Assembly (NCBI GenBank): GCA_026415035.1
Contig: JAOAHX010000008.1
Location: 80,270 to 112,781, forward strand
From: Thermodesulfobacteriota bacterium
Lineage (GTDB): Bacteria; Desulfobacterota; BSN033; UBA1163
Length of the DNA stretch: 32,512 nucleotides
Direction: 5' to 3'
Shown here: positions 7,993 to 17,686 of the stretch, one piece after another
Layout of the letters: every line of letters begins with the position of its first letter
How positions within the stretch are numbered: position 1 is the first letter of the stretch
Notes under the pieces: model-generated
The model's input: only the letters and a program-made list of their open reading frames with translations
Database searches by the model: none
Told to the model about the DNA's origin: nothing
Made by a program: the position numbers and the translations under genes

Positions 7993-9753
7993 ATGTTCAA
8001 TCGCTACTTCCAGGAAGAGCTCTCTCACCTGAGGGAGTTAGGCAAAGAGTTTTCGAAGGCCCACCCTGCCCTTGCGCCCATGCTGGCCGGCACGACGCCG
8101 GATCCCGACGTGGAGCGCCTCCTCGAAGGGGTGGCCTTCCTCACCGCCCTCCTCAGACAGAAACTGGACGATGAATTTCCCGAGATCGTCAACGAGCTGA
8201 TGCAGCTCATTTGGCCTCATTATCTTCGGCCGATCCCTTCCACCACCTTGATCGCCTTCCGTCCGAAGCCCACGCTCAGGCAATCGATCACCGTTTCACC
8301 CGAGACCCAGATCGCCTCGATCCCCGTGGAAGACACCTCCTGCCTCTTCAAGACGGCCTATGAGGTGGAGGTCCACCCCCTCGAATTGCTCGAAGCCTCC
8401 TTCGCCCAACCCTCGGGCGAGCCCCCTCAGATCAAGCTTCTCCTCGAAACCAAGGGGATGAAACTCTCCGATTGGAAACCTAAAACCCTGAGGTTCTTCC
8501 TCGGCGGGGACTATCCGGAGGCCTCGGACCTCTACCTTCTCCTTAGACGCCATCTCCGAGCGATCCATCTCAGACCCGTGGAGGAGGGAAAGCCCTGCCA
8601 GCTCGGTCCCGAATATTTAAAGCCCGTCGGTTTTTCTGACCGGGAACCCCTGATTCCCTATCCCTCCCATGCCTTTCCGGGTTATCGGATCCTCCAGGAA
8701 TATTTCATCTTGCCCCAGAAATTCCTCTTTCTCGACCTCACGGGATGGGATCGATGGGAAGGCTGCGGGGAGGGCACGAGGTTCGAAATCCATTTTGAGC
8801 TTTTCGATCTCCCCTTTCCTCCTCCCAAAATCAAAAAGGACCATTTTATTCTTTTCGTGACCCCTGCGATCAATCTCTTCCCCCACGAGGCGGATCCGAT
8901 CCAAATCGACCACCGGAGGACGCAATATCTCGTCCGGCCTGCCGGGGGCCGTACCGAACACTATCAGGTCTATTCGGTAGAGAAGGTGGTGGGTTATGTC
9001 CACGGAACCGCTCAGGAGAGGAAGTATGTGCCCTTTGAGGTCTTCCAGTCCGGTCTCCAGTCCCATCCGGTTTATCGAATCAGTATTTGCCAGTCCCCGC
9101 TCGGGGAGAGGTTCGATTTCTATCTTTCGGTTGCCTACCCTCCTGGCATAGGTTTGCCCACCACCGAGACCCTCTCGATCGAGTTGCTCTGTACGAACGG
9201 AGCGCTTCCTGAAACTCTTCGGCTTGGGGATATCTCGCTTCCAACCAGCGGTACCCCTGAACCGGTGGAGTTTAAAAATATTCTCCCTCCCACGACGAAC
9301 CTCCTGCCCCCCCTCGAAACGAGAAAGGGAGGAGAGTCCGGAGGAGAGAATCTGAGGTGGCGGCTCCTGGCCCACCTTTACCTCAACTATCTCTCCTTGA
9401 ACCGGGCGGAGAACCTCAGGGCCCTGCTCTGGCAGTATATCTTCCCGGGGAGTCGAAATCGAGCCCAGACCCTCGCCAATCAGAAACGGGTCGAAGGCAT
9501 CGAGGACCTCCAGACGAGGATTTCGGACCGGCTCGTTTCGGGCATAGTGATGCGAGGGCAGGAGATCGACCTCAAGCTCCGGCAGGAGAATTTTGCCAGT
9601 CAAGGGGATATGTTTCTTTTTGGATGCATCCTGGACCATTTTCTGGCCAATTATGCCTCCTTAAATCACTTTATCCGGTTGAAGGTCCAGGAGGTCGTCA
9701 GAGGAGTCACCTATCAATGGCCAGCCCGGATCGGAGATCACCCGCTGCTCTGA
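7993..9753 (+). CDS. tssF: TssF (ImpG/VasA) T6SS baseplate protein
   Basis: TssF and TssG form the gp6/gp7-like wedge heart of the T6SS baseplate, with two TssF copies per wedge. The 586-residue protein begins with the classic N-terminal signature FNRYFQEELSHLRELGKEF followed by the PDVERLLEGVAFL and LIWPHYLRPIPS segments. Its length is normal. Later hallmarks include a YQVYSVEKVVGYVHG-like strand region (about residues 327-341) and the C-terminal LFGCILDHFLANYASLNHF stretch. The 3' end overlaps tssG by 37 bases, so the two partners are translationally linked. A weak AAAAGAG precedes the ATG. No defect is visible. Confidence 0.97.
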   Translation: MFNRYFQEELSHLRELGKEFSKAHPALAPMLAGTTPDPDVERLLEGVAFLTALLRQKLDDEFPEIVNELMQLIWPHYLRPIPSTTLIAFRPKPTLRQSITVSPETQIASIPVEDTSCLFKTAYEVEVHPLELLEASFAQPSGEPPQIKLLLETKGMKLSDWKPKTLRFFLGGDYPEASDLYLLLRRHLRAIHLRPVEEGKPCQLGPEYLKPVGFSDREPLIPYPSHAFPGYRILQEYFILPQKFLFLDLTGWDRWEGCGEGTRFEIHFELFDLPFPPPKIKKDHFILFVTPAINLFPHEADPIQIDHRRTQYLVRPAGGRTEHYQVYSVEKVVGYVHGTAQERKYVPFEVFQSGLQSHPVYRISICQSPLGERFDFYLSVAYPPGIGLPTTETLSIELLCTNGALPETLRLGDISLPTSGTPEPVEFKNILPPTTNLLPPLETRKGGESGGENLRWRLLAHLYLNYLSLNRAENLRALLWQYIFPGSRNRAQTLANQKRVEGIEDLQTRISDRLVSGIVMRGQEIDLKLRQENFASQGDMFLFGCILDHFLANYASLNHFIRLKVQEVVRGVTYQWPARIGDHPLL

Positions 9754-10724
9754 AATCGGACCTCTTCGAGAAGGCCCACGAATTCTCCTTCTTCCAGGTG
9801 ATGAGGCTCCTGAGGCTCCTTCTCCGGTCAGGCAAAACAGGAGCCTCGCAGGAGGAACAACACCTGCGCCTTCGACCTGAACTTTCCCTCTCCTTTCCCC
9901 CTGCCGATGTGGCCAGGATCGAAGAGGTGGATTCAGAAAGACCCCTCTACCTCGTCACGGTGACGCTCCTCGGCCTCTACGGCGCAAGCTCCCCGCTGCC
10001 CACGTTTTACACGGAGGATCTCCTCGAAGAGGCTTCTGAGGATCTGTCCGTGACAAGGGATTTTTTAGACATCTTGAATAACCGAATTTACCACCTCCTC
10101 CACCGATGCTGGCTCAAGTATCGGCTCTTCCTGCAGGTCATCGAGGAGGAAGACCAAACTATCCTCGAAAAGCTCTTCTGTCTGATCGGTCTCGGGGAGG
10201 AGGCGTTGAGGAAGGACGTCCCGGACGTCTATTCCCTGCTCCGCTATACCGGGCTCTTCACCCAGTTTCCGAAATCGGCCTCAGGCCTCCGGACCTTGCT
10301 TCACGACGCATTCGGAAGAATCCCCGTCGAGGTCATCCCCTGTGTCAAGAGGGTCGTTAAGCTCCCTCTCGATCAAAGGTGTTCTCTCGGGATAAGCGGG
10401 TGCCGTCTCGGCCAGGAGAGCTACCTGGGAGAGGAGATTGAGGACCGGATGGGAAAATTTCGGCTGAGCATCGGCCCCCTATCCAGCGAACCCTATCACA
10501 GGCTCTTGCCGGGCACCCCAGATCACCGAAGGCTCATCTTTCTGACGAGGTTCTACCTCCTCGACGCCTTTGAATTCGATATCGAACTGATCCTTGCGGC
10601 AGGGGAGGCGAGGACCACCTCTCTCGGAGGTAGTCGGTGGTCTCTTCTCGGTCTCGACACCTGGCTCTTCTCTCACGAGACGCTCGGCGAAGGAAGAGCG
10701 ATCTTTCGACCCCAATACGAATAA
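9717..10724 (+). CDS. tssG: TssG (ImpH/VasB) T6SS baseplate protein
   Basis: TssG is the wedge partner of TssF. The 335-residue protein carries the family N-terminus (LFEKAHEFSFFQVMRLLRLL), the RLRPELSLSFPPADVARIE strand region, and the conserved LYGASSPLPTFYTEDLLEE segment (about residues 85-104). It ends with LGLDTWLFS near the C-terminus, close to the usual TssG terminal motif. The ATG at 9717 is favoured because GAGGAG lies upstream and the TssG homology begins soon after; the frame is open back to 9357, but only as a shadow of tssF. It overlaps tssF by 37 bases and ends 12 bases before clpV. Confidence 0.95.
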   Translation: MASPDRRSPAALKSDLFEKAHEFSFFQVMRLLRLLLRSGKTGASQEEQHLRLRPELSLSFPPADVARIEEVDSERPLYLVTVTLLGLYGASSPLPTFYTEDLLEEASEDLSVTRDFLDILNNRIYHLLHRCWLKYRLFLQVIEEEDQTILEKLFCLIGLGEEALRKDVPDVYSLLRYTGLFTQFPKSASGLRTLLHDAFGRIPVEVIPCVKRVVKLPLDQRCSLGISGCRLGQESYLGEEIEDRMGKFRLSIGPLSSEPYHRLLPGTPDHRRLIFLTRFYLLDAFEFDIELILAAGEARTTSLGGSRWSLLGLDTWLFSHETLGEGRAIFRPQYE

Positions 10725-10736
10725 AGGAGAGATCCC

Positions 10737-13367
10737 ATGATTACCGTCGACATCAAAACCCTCTTGAATCGATTGAATCCCTTCTGCACCCGGGCCCTCG
10801 AGGGAGCGGCAGGCCTCTGTGTCTCCAGGACCCATTACGAAGTGACCGTGGAGCACCTCCTCACCAAACTCCTCGAAGAGCCCCGATCCGATCTCCCCCT
10901 CATCCTCCGGCAGTTCGACCTCGACGCGGGAAGGGTGAAAAAGGCCCTGGATCAGACCATCGAAGAATTTCGCACCGGAAACGCCGCCAAACCGGTCTTC
11001 TCACCGCTTCTTCTCGAATGGGTCCAGGATGCCTGGCTTATCGCCTCGGTCGATCTCGACGAGAATCGTATCCGATCGGGTGCGCTTCTTTTGGCCTTTC
11101 TGGCCAAACCGACCCAGTTCGCAACCGGCCGGTATGTGGAGCTGCTTCGACCCATCGGCAGGGAGGCCCTCCTCTCCCAATTCGGAAACATCGTCAAGGG
11201 TTCGATCGAACAGCCCACCCCTGCTGAAAAGGCCGCTCGGGAGCCTATGGCGCCGGCTGGGGAAGGCACGGCCCTGGCCCGTTTCTGCACTGACTTTACA
11301 AAGAAGGCCGCGGCCGGAGAGATCGATCCGGTCTTCGGCCGGGATCGAGAGATCCACCAGATGATCGACATCTTGGCCCGGAGGAGGAAGAACAACCCCA
11401 TTGCCGTGGGCGAGGCCGGCGTGGGGAAGACCGCCGTGGTGGAGGGATTGGCCCTGAGGATCGTCGAAGGGGATGTTCCGGACATCTTAAAAGGGGTGAC
11501 CATCCTCGGCCTCGATATGGGCCTTCTTCAGGCAGGGGCAGGGGTGAAAGGGGAGTTCGAAAACCGGCTCAAATCCGTCATCAATGAGATCAAGGCCTCT
11601 CCGAAACCCATCATTCTCTTCATCGACGAGGCCCATACGCTGATCGGCGCAGGAGGTCCTGCCGGAGGAAGCGACGCGGCCAACCTTTTGAAACCCGCCC
11701 TGGCCCGGGGGGAGCTCCGGACGATCGCGGCCACGACCTGGTCCGAATATAAGAAGTATTTCGAAAAAGACGCGGCCCTGGCCCGGAGGTTCCAGCTCGT
11801 GAAATTAGAGGAGCCTTCGGTCGAGACGGCCATTCTCATCTTGAGGGGATTGAAGAACAAATATGAGGAGGCTCACGGCGTGGTGGTGAGAGACGATGCC
11901 ATTGTGGCAGCGGCCGAACTCTCAAGTCGATATATCTCGGGGAGGCAGCTTCCGGATAAGGCGGTGGACCTCCTCGATACCGCGGCAGCCCGGGTCAAAG
12001 TCCAGCTTACGGCAAAACCCGACCTCATCGAAGACCGGGAACGGACCATCCAGGCCCTCGAGCGGGAGAAGAGGGCCCTCGAACGAGACCAGCTCCACGG
12101 CCTCGAAATCGATGTCTCCCGGATGACGGAGCTCGAGGCAAAGATCCAGGGCCTCAAGGATGAGGTGGCCGGGCTTCAGGAGCGCTGGCTCCGGGAGAAG
12201 GAACTGGCCCATCGTCTCATCGATCTGAGGAAGCAACTCTACGAACTGAAGAGCCAGGCCGCCCCAGAGGAGAAGCAGTCTGAGCTGAGAAAGCACATCG
12301 ACGAGGTCTCCCTCGAGCTTTCCGATGTGCAGAAAGAGGGGGCCCTGCTCAAGACCGAAGTCGATCCCGACGTCGTGGCCAAGGTCGTCTCGGATTGGAC
12401 CGGCATCCCCCTCGGAAAGGTCCTGAGGGACGAAGCGAAGAATATCCTCCAGCTGGAGGAAAATCTCAAACAGAGGATCAAGGGCCAGGACGAGGCCATC
12501 GGCGTCATCACCCAGGTGATCAAATCGGCCAAGGCCGGCCTGAAAGACCCCCAGCAGCCTCTGGGGGTCTTCCTCCTGGTCGGCCCGAGTGGCGTGGGAA
12601 AGACCGAGACGGGCCTGGCCATCGCCGACCTCCTCTTCGGAGGCGACCAATACCTCGTCACGATCAACATGAGCGAATTTCAGGAATCCCACACCGTGAG
12701 CCGGCTCATCGGATCTCCGCCGGGCTATGTAGGCTACGGTGAGGGGGGGGTCCTGACCGAGGCCGTCCGGCAGCGTCCTTACTCGGTGGTCCTGATCGAC
12801 GAGTGCGAAAAGGCCCATATCGACGTGATGAACCTCTTCTATCAGGTCTTCGATAAGGGGATGCTTTCCGATGGAGAGGGCCGGGTCATCGACTTCAAGA
12901 ACACCGTCATCTTCCTCACGAGCAACCTGGCCTCCGACGTGATCACCCAGCTCTGCGCCGGAGAGTCGAGGCCTCCCCTTGAAACCGTGGTCAATACGAT
13001 AAGGCCCATTCTGAGCCATCACTTCAAGCCCGCCCTCTTGGCCAGGATGACGGTCGTGCCTTTTTATACGCTGGATTCCAAATTCATCCGCGAGATCGTC
13101 GTCCTCAAACTCGACAAACTGGCCAGGCGGATGGCCGAGACCCACAAGATCAAGCTGGTCTATGCTCCGGAGGTGGTGGACCAGATCGCCCAGCGCTGCA
13201 CCGAGGTGGAGACCGGCGCCAGGAACATCGACCACATGATGAACGGCACGATCCTTCCCCAGATGTCGAGAGAGATTTTGGCGCGTCTGAGCGAGGGGGC
13301 CATGCCCTCGGAAGTCCATCTCGGGATGGCCGGAGACGGCTCCTTTCAGATCCGTTTTGGAGGTTAG
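10737..13367 (+). CDS. clpV: ClpV (TssH) T6SS AAA+ ATPase
   Basis: ClpV disassembles contracted TssB-TssC sheath for reuse. The 876-residue product has a Clp N-domain (about residues 1-160) and two AAA+ modules. Module one shows Walker A GEAGVGKT at residues 225-232 and Walker B LFIDEAHTLIGAG near 296. Module two shows GPSGVGKT at 616-623 and VLIDECEKAH near 685. Between them lies a coiled-coil middle domain (about 420-550) rich in Leu, Glu and Lys. The residues SDWTGIPLGKV before module two are typical of ClpB/ClpV. Operon position and the N-domain separate it from housekeeping ClpB. AAAGGAGAG lies upstream of the ATG. Only two bases separate its stop from the vgrG start. Confidence 0.97.
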   Translation: MITVDIKTLLNRLNPFCTRALEGAAGLCVSRTHYEVTVEHLLTKLLEEPRSDLPLILRQFDLDAGRVKKALDQTIEEFRTGNAAKPVFSPLLLEWVQDAWLIASVDLDENRIRSGALLLAFLAKPTQFATGRYVELLRPIGREALLSQFGNIVKGSIEQPTPAEKAAREPMAPAGEGTALARFCTDFTKKAAAGEIDPVFGRDREIHQMIDILARRRKNNPIAVGEAGVGKTAVVEGLALRIVEGDVPDILKGVTILGLDMGLLQAGAGVKGEFENRLKSVINEIKASPKPIILFIDEAHTLIGAGGPAGGSDAANLLKPALARGELRTIAATTWSEYKKYFEKDAALARRFQLVKLEEPSVETAILILRGLKNKYEEAHGVVVRDDAIVAAAELSSRYISGRQLPDKAVDLLDTAAARVKVQLTAKPDLIEDRERTIQALEREKRALERDQLHGLEIDVSRMTELEAKIQGLKDEVAGLQERWLREKELAHRLIDLRKQLYELKSQAAPEEKQSELRKHIDEVSLELSDVQKEGALLKTEVDPDVVAKVVSDWTGIPLGKVLRDEAKNILQLEENLKQRIKGQDEAIGVITQVIKSAKAGLKDPQQPLGVFLLVGPSGVGKTETGLAIADLLFGGDQYLVTINMSEFQESHTVSRLIGSPPGYVGYGEGGVLTEAVRQRPYSVVLIDECEKAHIDVMNLFYQVFDKGMLSDGEGRVIDFKNTVIFLTSNLASDVITQLCAGESRPPLETVVNTIRPILSHHFKPALLARMTVVPFYTLDSKFIREIVVLKLDKLARRMAETHKIKLVYAPEVVDQIAQRCTEVETGARNIDHMMNGTILPQMSREILARLSEGAMPSEVHLGMAGDGSFQIRFGG

Positions 13368-13369
13368 CG

Positions 13370-15406
13370 ATGGCACCTAAGCAGGCGGCCCATGAAGCGA
13401 AGTTTCTCTTCGAGGTGCTCGGAACGTCTTACGAGACCCGGGTCCTCGAGTTCACCCTCACGGAAAGCCTCTCCTCCCCCTTCGAGCTCGATCTCTCTCT
13501 GGCCTCGGAGGATGAAATCAAGTTTGAGGAGGTGGTGGGCAAGGAAGCCCTCCTCACCCTGCTCGGGGAGGAGAAGGATCGATACTGCCACGGGATCATC
13601 AACCGGTTCAGCTTCAGGGGAAGCAAGGGCCGTTTCTACCTCTATCAGGCCCGGGTCGTGCCGAAGCTCTGGCTTCTGTCTCTGGAACGGGACTGCCGCA
13701 TCTTCCAGGACAAGGATGTGGAGGAGATCGTCAAGCAGGTCCTCCAGGAAGGGGGGATCCCCTCGGATCGATTCAACTTCCGGCTCCAGAATAAACCTCC
13801 AAAAAGGGAGTACTGCGTCCAGTATCGGGAGACCGATCTCAACTTCATCTCCCGCCTTTTGGAAGAAGAGGGGATCTTTTACTACTTTGAGCATTCCAAA
13901 GATAAACATGTCCTCCACTTCAGGGATAGCTCGGTGGCCTATCAGGACATTCAGGGGACCTCCCAGATTACGTATAATCCCGCCTCCAAAGGGATGGTTC
14001 CTGAGGAGGATTATGTCTTCGGGTTCGACTATTCCAAGAGGATCCATTCGGGCAAAATGACCCAAAGGGACTTCAATTTCGAGAAGCCCTCTCTCGACCT
14101 GAAATCGGAAGAGAAGCACAAAGAGTATGACAAATTGGAGATCTACGACTATCCAGGGAGGTACCTGGATCAGGAGCGGGGCAAGCGGCTTACCAAGATC
14201 CGTCTTGAGGAATCGATGGCCACGGGGGTGAGGGTCGAGGGGCAGAGCTCCTGCGTTCGCTTCCTTCCGGGATTCAAATTCAAACTTAAGGACCATGAAT
14301 GGGAGAGCTTCAATCAGGAGTACCTCCTGGTGGAGGTCGTCCACCGGGGCACCCAGCCCCAGTCCTTGGAGGAGCAGGCCGTGGAGGGTCCAGGGACGAC
14401 CTATTGGAACACCTTCATCGGAATCCCTGCCTCGGTCACCTTCAGGCCCGAACGAAAGACCCCGAAGGCCCTCGTCGAAGGAATGCAGACGGCGTGGGTG
14501 ACGGGTCCCAAAGGAGAAGAGATTTATACCGATGAATACGGTCGGGTGAAAGTGCAATTCCACTGGGACCGGGAGGGGAAACGGGACGAAAAGACGACCT
14601 GCTGGCTGAGGGTGGCCCAGTTCTGGGCAGGCAAGGGATGGGGGACGGTCTTCCTTCCGAGGGTGGGGGACGAGGTGCTGGTCGATTTTCTCGAGGGCGA
14701 TCCGGACCGGCCCATCGTCGTCGGAAGTTTCTACAACGAAGAGGCCAAACCCCTCTACAAGCTCCCCGACGAGAAGACGAAGAGCACGATCAAGACCAAG
14801 AGTTATCCCAACGACCCGGGGTTTAACGAAATTCGCTTTGAGGACAAAAAAGGGGAGGAAGAGATCTTCATCCACGCCGAGAAGGACATGAATGAGGTGG
14901 TAGAAAATAACCGGACCATCTCGGTCGGAGGCACCCATACCGAGACGATCCAAGGGAATACAAAAATCACTATCCAAAAGGGGACCTTCGAACACGACGT
15001 GAAGGCCAATACCGCCAGGTATCATGTCCAAGGAAATCTTACCGAAGAATATGATGCGAACCAGACCACCACGGTGGGAGGAGATATCACCATCTCTTCC
15101 AGACGATCCTTCTTTCACCTTACCGCCCATACCGAAATCCTCCTCACGGTTGGGGCGAGCACCCTTTTGTTGAAATCAGACGGGACCATTGCCCTTTCCG
15201 GGAAGAAGATTTCCATCGTTGGGGATTCTGAGATCAAAACCTCTGCTCCGAAGATCGAAACCTCAGGAGGGCAGGAGGTTAAAATCGGCGTGGGGAACAG
15301 CGTGACGAAATTCGATCCCGCAAGCGTAACCACTTCAGGAGCAAGGATCAATACGAGTGCCACTGGTATTCATGAGATTAAGGGCGGGATCGTCAAGATC
15401 AATTAA
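13370..15406 (+). CDS. vgrG: VgrG (TssI) T6SS spike protein
   Basis: VgrG trimers form the spike at the Hcp tube tip and carry PAAR proteins and effectors. The 678-residue protein has a gp27-like N-terminal region (about residues 10-360, including CVQYRETDLNFISRLLEEEG), a gp5 OB-fold (about 370-460, with YTDEYGRVKVQFHWDREG), and a C-terminal beta-helix (about 500-678). The beta-helix has repeated short strands such as TISVGGTHTETIQGNTKITI. It ends directly after the helix with no appended enzymatic domain, so this is a structural rather than evolved VgrG and its cargo should be encoded separately. The TPR, PAAR and Rhs genes immediately downstream fit that role. Confidence 0.97.
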   Translation: MAPKQAAHEAKFLFEVLGTSYETRVLEFTLTESLSSPFELDLSLASEDEIKFEEVVGKEALLTLLGEEKDRYCHGIINRFSFRGSKGRFYLYQARVVPKLWLLSLERDCRIFQDKDVEEIVKQVLQEGGIPSDRFNFRLQNKPPKREYCVQYRETDLNFISRLLEEEGIFYYFEHSKDKHVLHFRDSSVAYQDIQGTSQITYNPASKGMVPEEDYVFGFDYSKRIHSGKMTQRDFNFEKPSLDLKSEEKHKEYDKLEIYDYPGRYLDQERGKRLTKIRLEESMATGVRVEGQSSCVRFLPGFKFKLKDHEWESFNQEYLLVEVVHRGTQPQSLEEQAVEGPGTTYWNTFIGIPASVTFRPERKTPKALVEGMQTAWVTGPKGEEIYTDEYGRVKVQFHWDREGKRDEKTTCWLRVAQFWAGKGWGTVFLPRVGDEVLVDFLEGDPDRPIVVGSFYNEEAKPLYKLPDEKTKSTIKTKSYPNDPGFNEIRFEDKKGEEEIFIHAEKDMNEVVENNRTISVGGTHTETIQGNTKITIQKGTFEHDVKANTARYHVQGNLTEEYDANQTTTVGGDITISSRRSFFHLTAHTEILLTVGASTLLLKSDGTIALSGKKISIVGDSEIKTSAPKIETSGGQEVKIGVGNSVTKFDPASVTTSGARINTSATGIHEIKGGIVKIN

Positions 15407-15414
15407 CGGGATCC

Positions 15415-16665
15415 ATGAGAAAACTTTTTGAGGAAGTGCAGGTGACATTGAGCCATTTTATCGATCAGAGAGACCATCTCTTTATGATCATCGGCTGTCG
15501 TGATTTTGAGACGGCCTATATCCTTAAAATTCTCCAGGGCATCGACGAATCGAACAACTCGGATCTCTTCTGGATGTTTGCCGATGAATTCAAGGACTTG
15601 GCCTCTTACGTCGAAACGGTGATTGGCCATTTTAAGACAAAATATGAAGGCGTCTGCGAAGGATTGAAAAAAGAAGGAAAGCCCCCCTGGCCCCCAATTC
15701 CCCAACCGATCTTTGATCCCGCCCAGGATCCCGTGCTTCGTCTCAAAGGGTTGATGGAATTTTCCCGCGCCCTATTGCCCTCGGAGGAGGGACATCTCTC
15801 GATCTGGGCATTTTTCCCTTTCAAAATTCACCATCCTTTAGAGTATCAAGAGATGGTAAAAAGGCTGATGGAACATCAATTCCCGGTCCCCTGGTGTCAT
15901 CATATGAGGATCTTCTTTAGAGACGAAAAAGATTCCCCCCTTCTCCATCCGGCAGGGACTCCCCCTCCCAGAGTTTCCACCTATAGTCCGGATTTGGGTG
16001 TGGAGGCCATGGAAAGAAGCCTCCGGGAAGAAGTGATGGATGGGGGTGTCCCTCTGGATCAGCGACTCCAGTCTCTGCTTTCCCTCGCGGGGCTTGATCT
16101 CGCCCATGGACGATTTCACGACGCTCTCCCGAAATACAAGCTTCTCCTATCCTACTATCAGGGGACAGGGCAACCTGCGATGACCGCTCTGGTGCTGAAT
16201 TGGATCGGAGATGTCTTCATGCGATTAGGAGACCTGAAGGAGGCCCAGAGGTATTACGAATCTTCTCTTACGCCAGCCATCGAATCGAAATCGGAGCCCG
16301 TCCTGCTGAACATTCTACTGAACTTAGGCCATCTGAAGGCGAAGGAAGAAGCCTGGGAAGAGGCCGAAATCTATTACGAGAGTGCCGAGAAGATTGCGAC
16401 CGCCCTTCGGGTGCCCCAGGCCAAGATCCTCTGTCTTGAGAACCGAGGTTTGTGCCAGGCCATGCAAAAAAATATAGAAAAAGCCATCGAGACATGGAAA
16501 GAGGGAGCCACTCTGGCCAGGGCCATGGAGGAAAAATTCTTGTTGCAAAATATTCTCTTGCGGTTGAAGGATTGTTATCAAAAAACAGGGAAGAACAAAG
16601 AGTTCAAGGATGTTGTGGGTGAACTGGAGACCCTTCGGTCATCCCATAATGGTCTTCCATCCTAA
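15415..16665 (+). CDS. TPR-repeat protein, candidate T6SS effector-loading adaptor
   Basis: The 416-residue protein has two parts. The N-terminal ~200 residues match no family I can name; they begin with a hydrophobic strand (LFMIIGCRDFETAYILKIL) and end in a proline-containing segment. From about residue 210 the sequence is a series of TPR-like helical pairs, with hallmarks such as NWIGDVFMRLGDLKEAQRYYESSL and a following copy with EEAEIYYESAEKIA. No signal peptide is evident, so it is probably cytoplasmic. It lies 8 bases after vgrG and 30 bases before the PAAR gene. No DUF1795 (EagR), DUF4123 or DUF2169 chaperone gene is present nearby, so this protein is the best candidate for loading Rhs/PAAR onto VgrG. 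That role is inferred from position. Confidence 0.85.
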   Translation: MRKLFEEVQVTLSHFIDQRDHLFMIIGCRDFETAYILKILQGIDESNNSDLFWMFADEFKDLASYVETVIGHFKTKYEGVCEGLKKEGKPPWPPIPQPIFDPAQDPVLRLKGLMEFSRALLPSEEGHLSIWAFFPFKIHHPLEYQEMVKRLMEHQFPVPWCHHMRIFFRDEKDSPLLHPAGTPPPRVSTYSPDLGVEAMERSLREEVMDGGVPLDQRLQSLLSLAGLDLAHGRFHDALPKYKLLLSYYQGTGQPAMTALVLNWIGDVFMRLGDLKEAQRYYESSLTPAIESKSEPVLLNILLNLGHLKAKEEAWEEAEIYYESAEKIATALRVPQAKILCLENRGLCQAMQKNIEKAIETWKEGATLARAMEEKFLLQNILLRLKDCYQKTGKNKEFKDVVGELETLRSSHNGLPS

Positions 16666-16695
16666 AGGGTCAGAAGATCGGACAAGGGGATACCT

Positions 16696-17655
16696 ATGCC
16701 TTATGACCCCCAGGATCATTTCAACACCGTTTTAGAAGGGCTTGCCTACGAAGTCAACATGGCAATCAAGCCTTTCAAGGAGGCGGCAGGAATCCCCAAC
16801 CCTGGGGAGCCCCCCCCACCCCCTCAGCATCCCCTCAGGACGGCCCAGCAAGTTGCGAGTGGGGTTATGGGTATGGTCAATCTTCCCCTCACATTGATGA
16901 ATACAGGTTTTGCCTTGTTAACCGATCCGATCGCTCAACTGGTCCCCGCCTTCCAACCCGCTGCCACGATGGGATCTCTGTATTTGGGCATTCCCCATCC
17001 TCATGCCCACCCCCCCAGTTTGGTTCCCCCGGCCCCACCCATACCAATGCCGAGTTTCGGTCCGGTCCTCGTAGGAAATTGTGTCACCGTCTTGATCGAG
17101 GGCAGACCCGCAGCCCGTGCGGGGGATCTGGGATTTGCGGTCAGTTGTTGTGGTTTTGTCCCCGTTTTCGAAATCTTTACCGGTTCCTCCAATACCTTCA
17201 TCGGAGGAACAAGGGCTGCCCGGGTGGGAGATATCTGCCGGGAATGTCAACCGGCGGCCGCAGGATGGGCGCGAGCCGTGGCTGCTGGAATGGCCCTTGC
17301 CTCACAAACCGTTTCAGCCCTTGGGGTGGCCGCAGATACGGCAGAGGCCATTGCCGAGAGCGATGCCGCCATGGCGGCTGCCAAAACGATCTCGGCCTCC
17401 GCACAGGCAGCCCAAATGGCTACAGATGCAGCCGCCTTCGCCTTGAGCCAAGCCATGGGAAAAGACCCAGCATTGATCCCGGCTCCAGGCTTCCTCATCT
17501 CCTTCTACCCCAGTGTCCAGATCGGGGGCTTTCCCATGATCAATTTTCCAAACCCTTCGGCCAAGCTTCTGGAAAAACTGGGTAGACTCAGGAGAAGGAA
17601 GAATCCTTCTGAAACAGGAGACCAAAAAGCAGGCGCTTCTTCATGCCCCTTATAG
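16696..17655 (+). CDS. PAAR-domain spike-tip protein with hydrophobic and Ala-rich flanks
   Basis: PAAR proteins sharpen the VgrG tip and attach effectors. The 319-residue product carries a PAAR-like domain at about residues 118-186, recognisable from GPVLVGNCVTVLIEGRPAARAGD and the later GGTRAARVGDICRECQP. It is preceded by a proline-rich stretch and a mildly hydrophobic region (about 45-85) and followed by an alanine-rich, likely helical segment (about 187-255). The C-terminal tail contains a small strand region and a basic cluster. The Rhs effector next door lacks a PAAR domain, so this separate protein probably supplies the tip. AAGGGGA lies just upstream of the ATG. The stop is 31 bases before the Rhs ATG, in a different frame; ancestral fission of a PAAR-Rhs fusion is possible but unproven. 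Confidence 0.9.
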   Translation: MPYDPQDHFNTVLEGLAYEVNMAIKPFKEAAGIPNPGEPPPPPQHPLRTAQQVASGVMGMVNLPLTLMNTGFALLTDPIAQLVPAFQPAATMGSLYLGIPHPHAHPPSLVPPAPPIPMPSFGPVLVGNCVTVLIEGRPAARAGDLGFAVSCCGFVPVFEIFTGSSNTFIGGTRAARVGDICRECQPAAAGWARAVAAGMALASQTVSALGVAADTAEAIAESDAAMAAAKTISASAQAAQMATDAAAFALSQAMGKDPALIPAPGFLISFYPSVQIGGFPMINFPNPSAKLLEKLGRLRRRKNPSETGDQKAGASSCPL

Positions 17656-17686
17656 TGAGGGAAGAGCCCACCGTTCGGTTTTAAAG

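Noticed and set aside
11922-13376. A 484-codon minus-strand open frame opposite clpV
   Set aside because: Shadow of the clpV reading frame; no ribosome-binding site or domain support.
13364-15130. A 588-codon open frame on the minus strand opposite vgrG
   Set aside because: It mirrors the vgrG codons in GC-rich DNA; the translation has no recognisable domain and skewed composition, while vgrG is certain.
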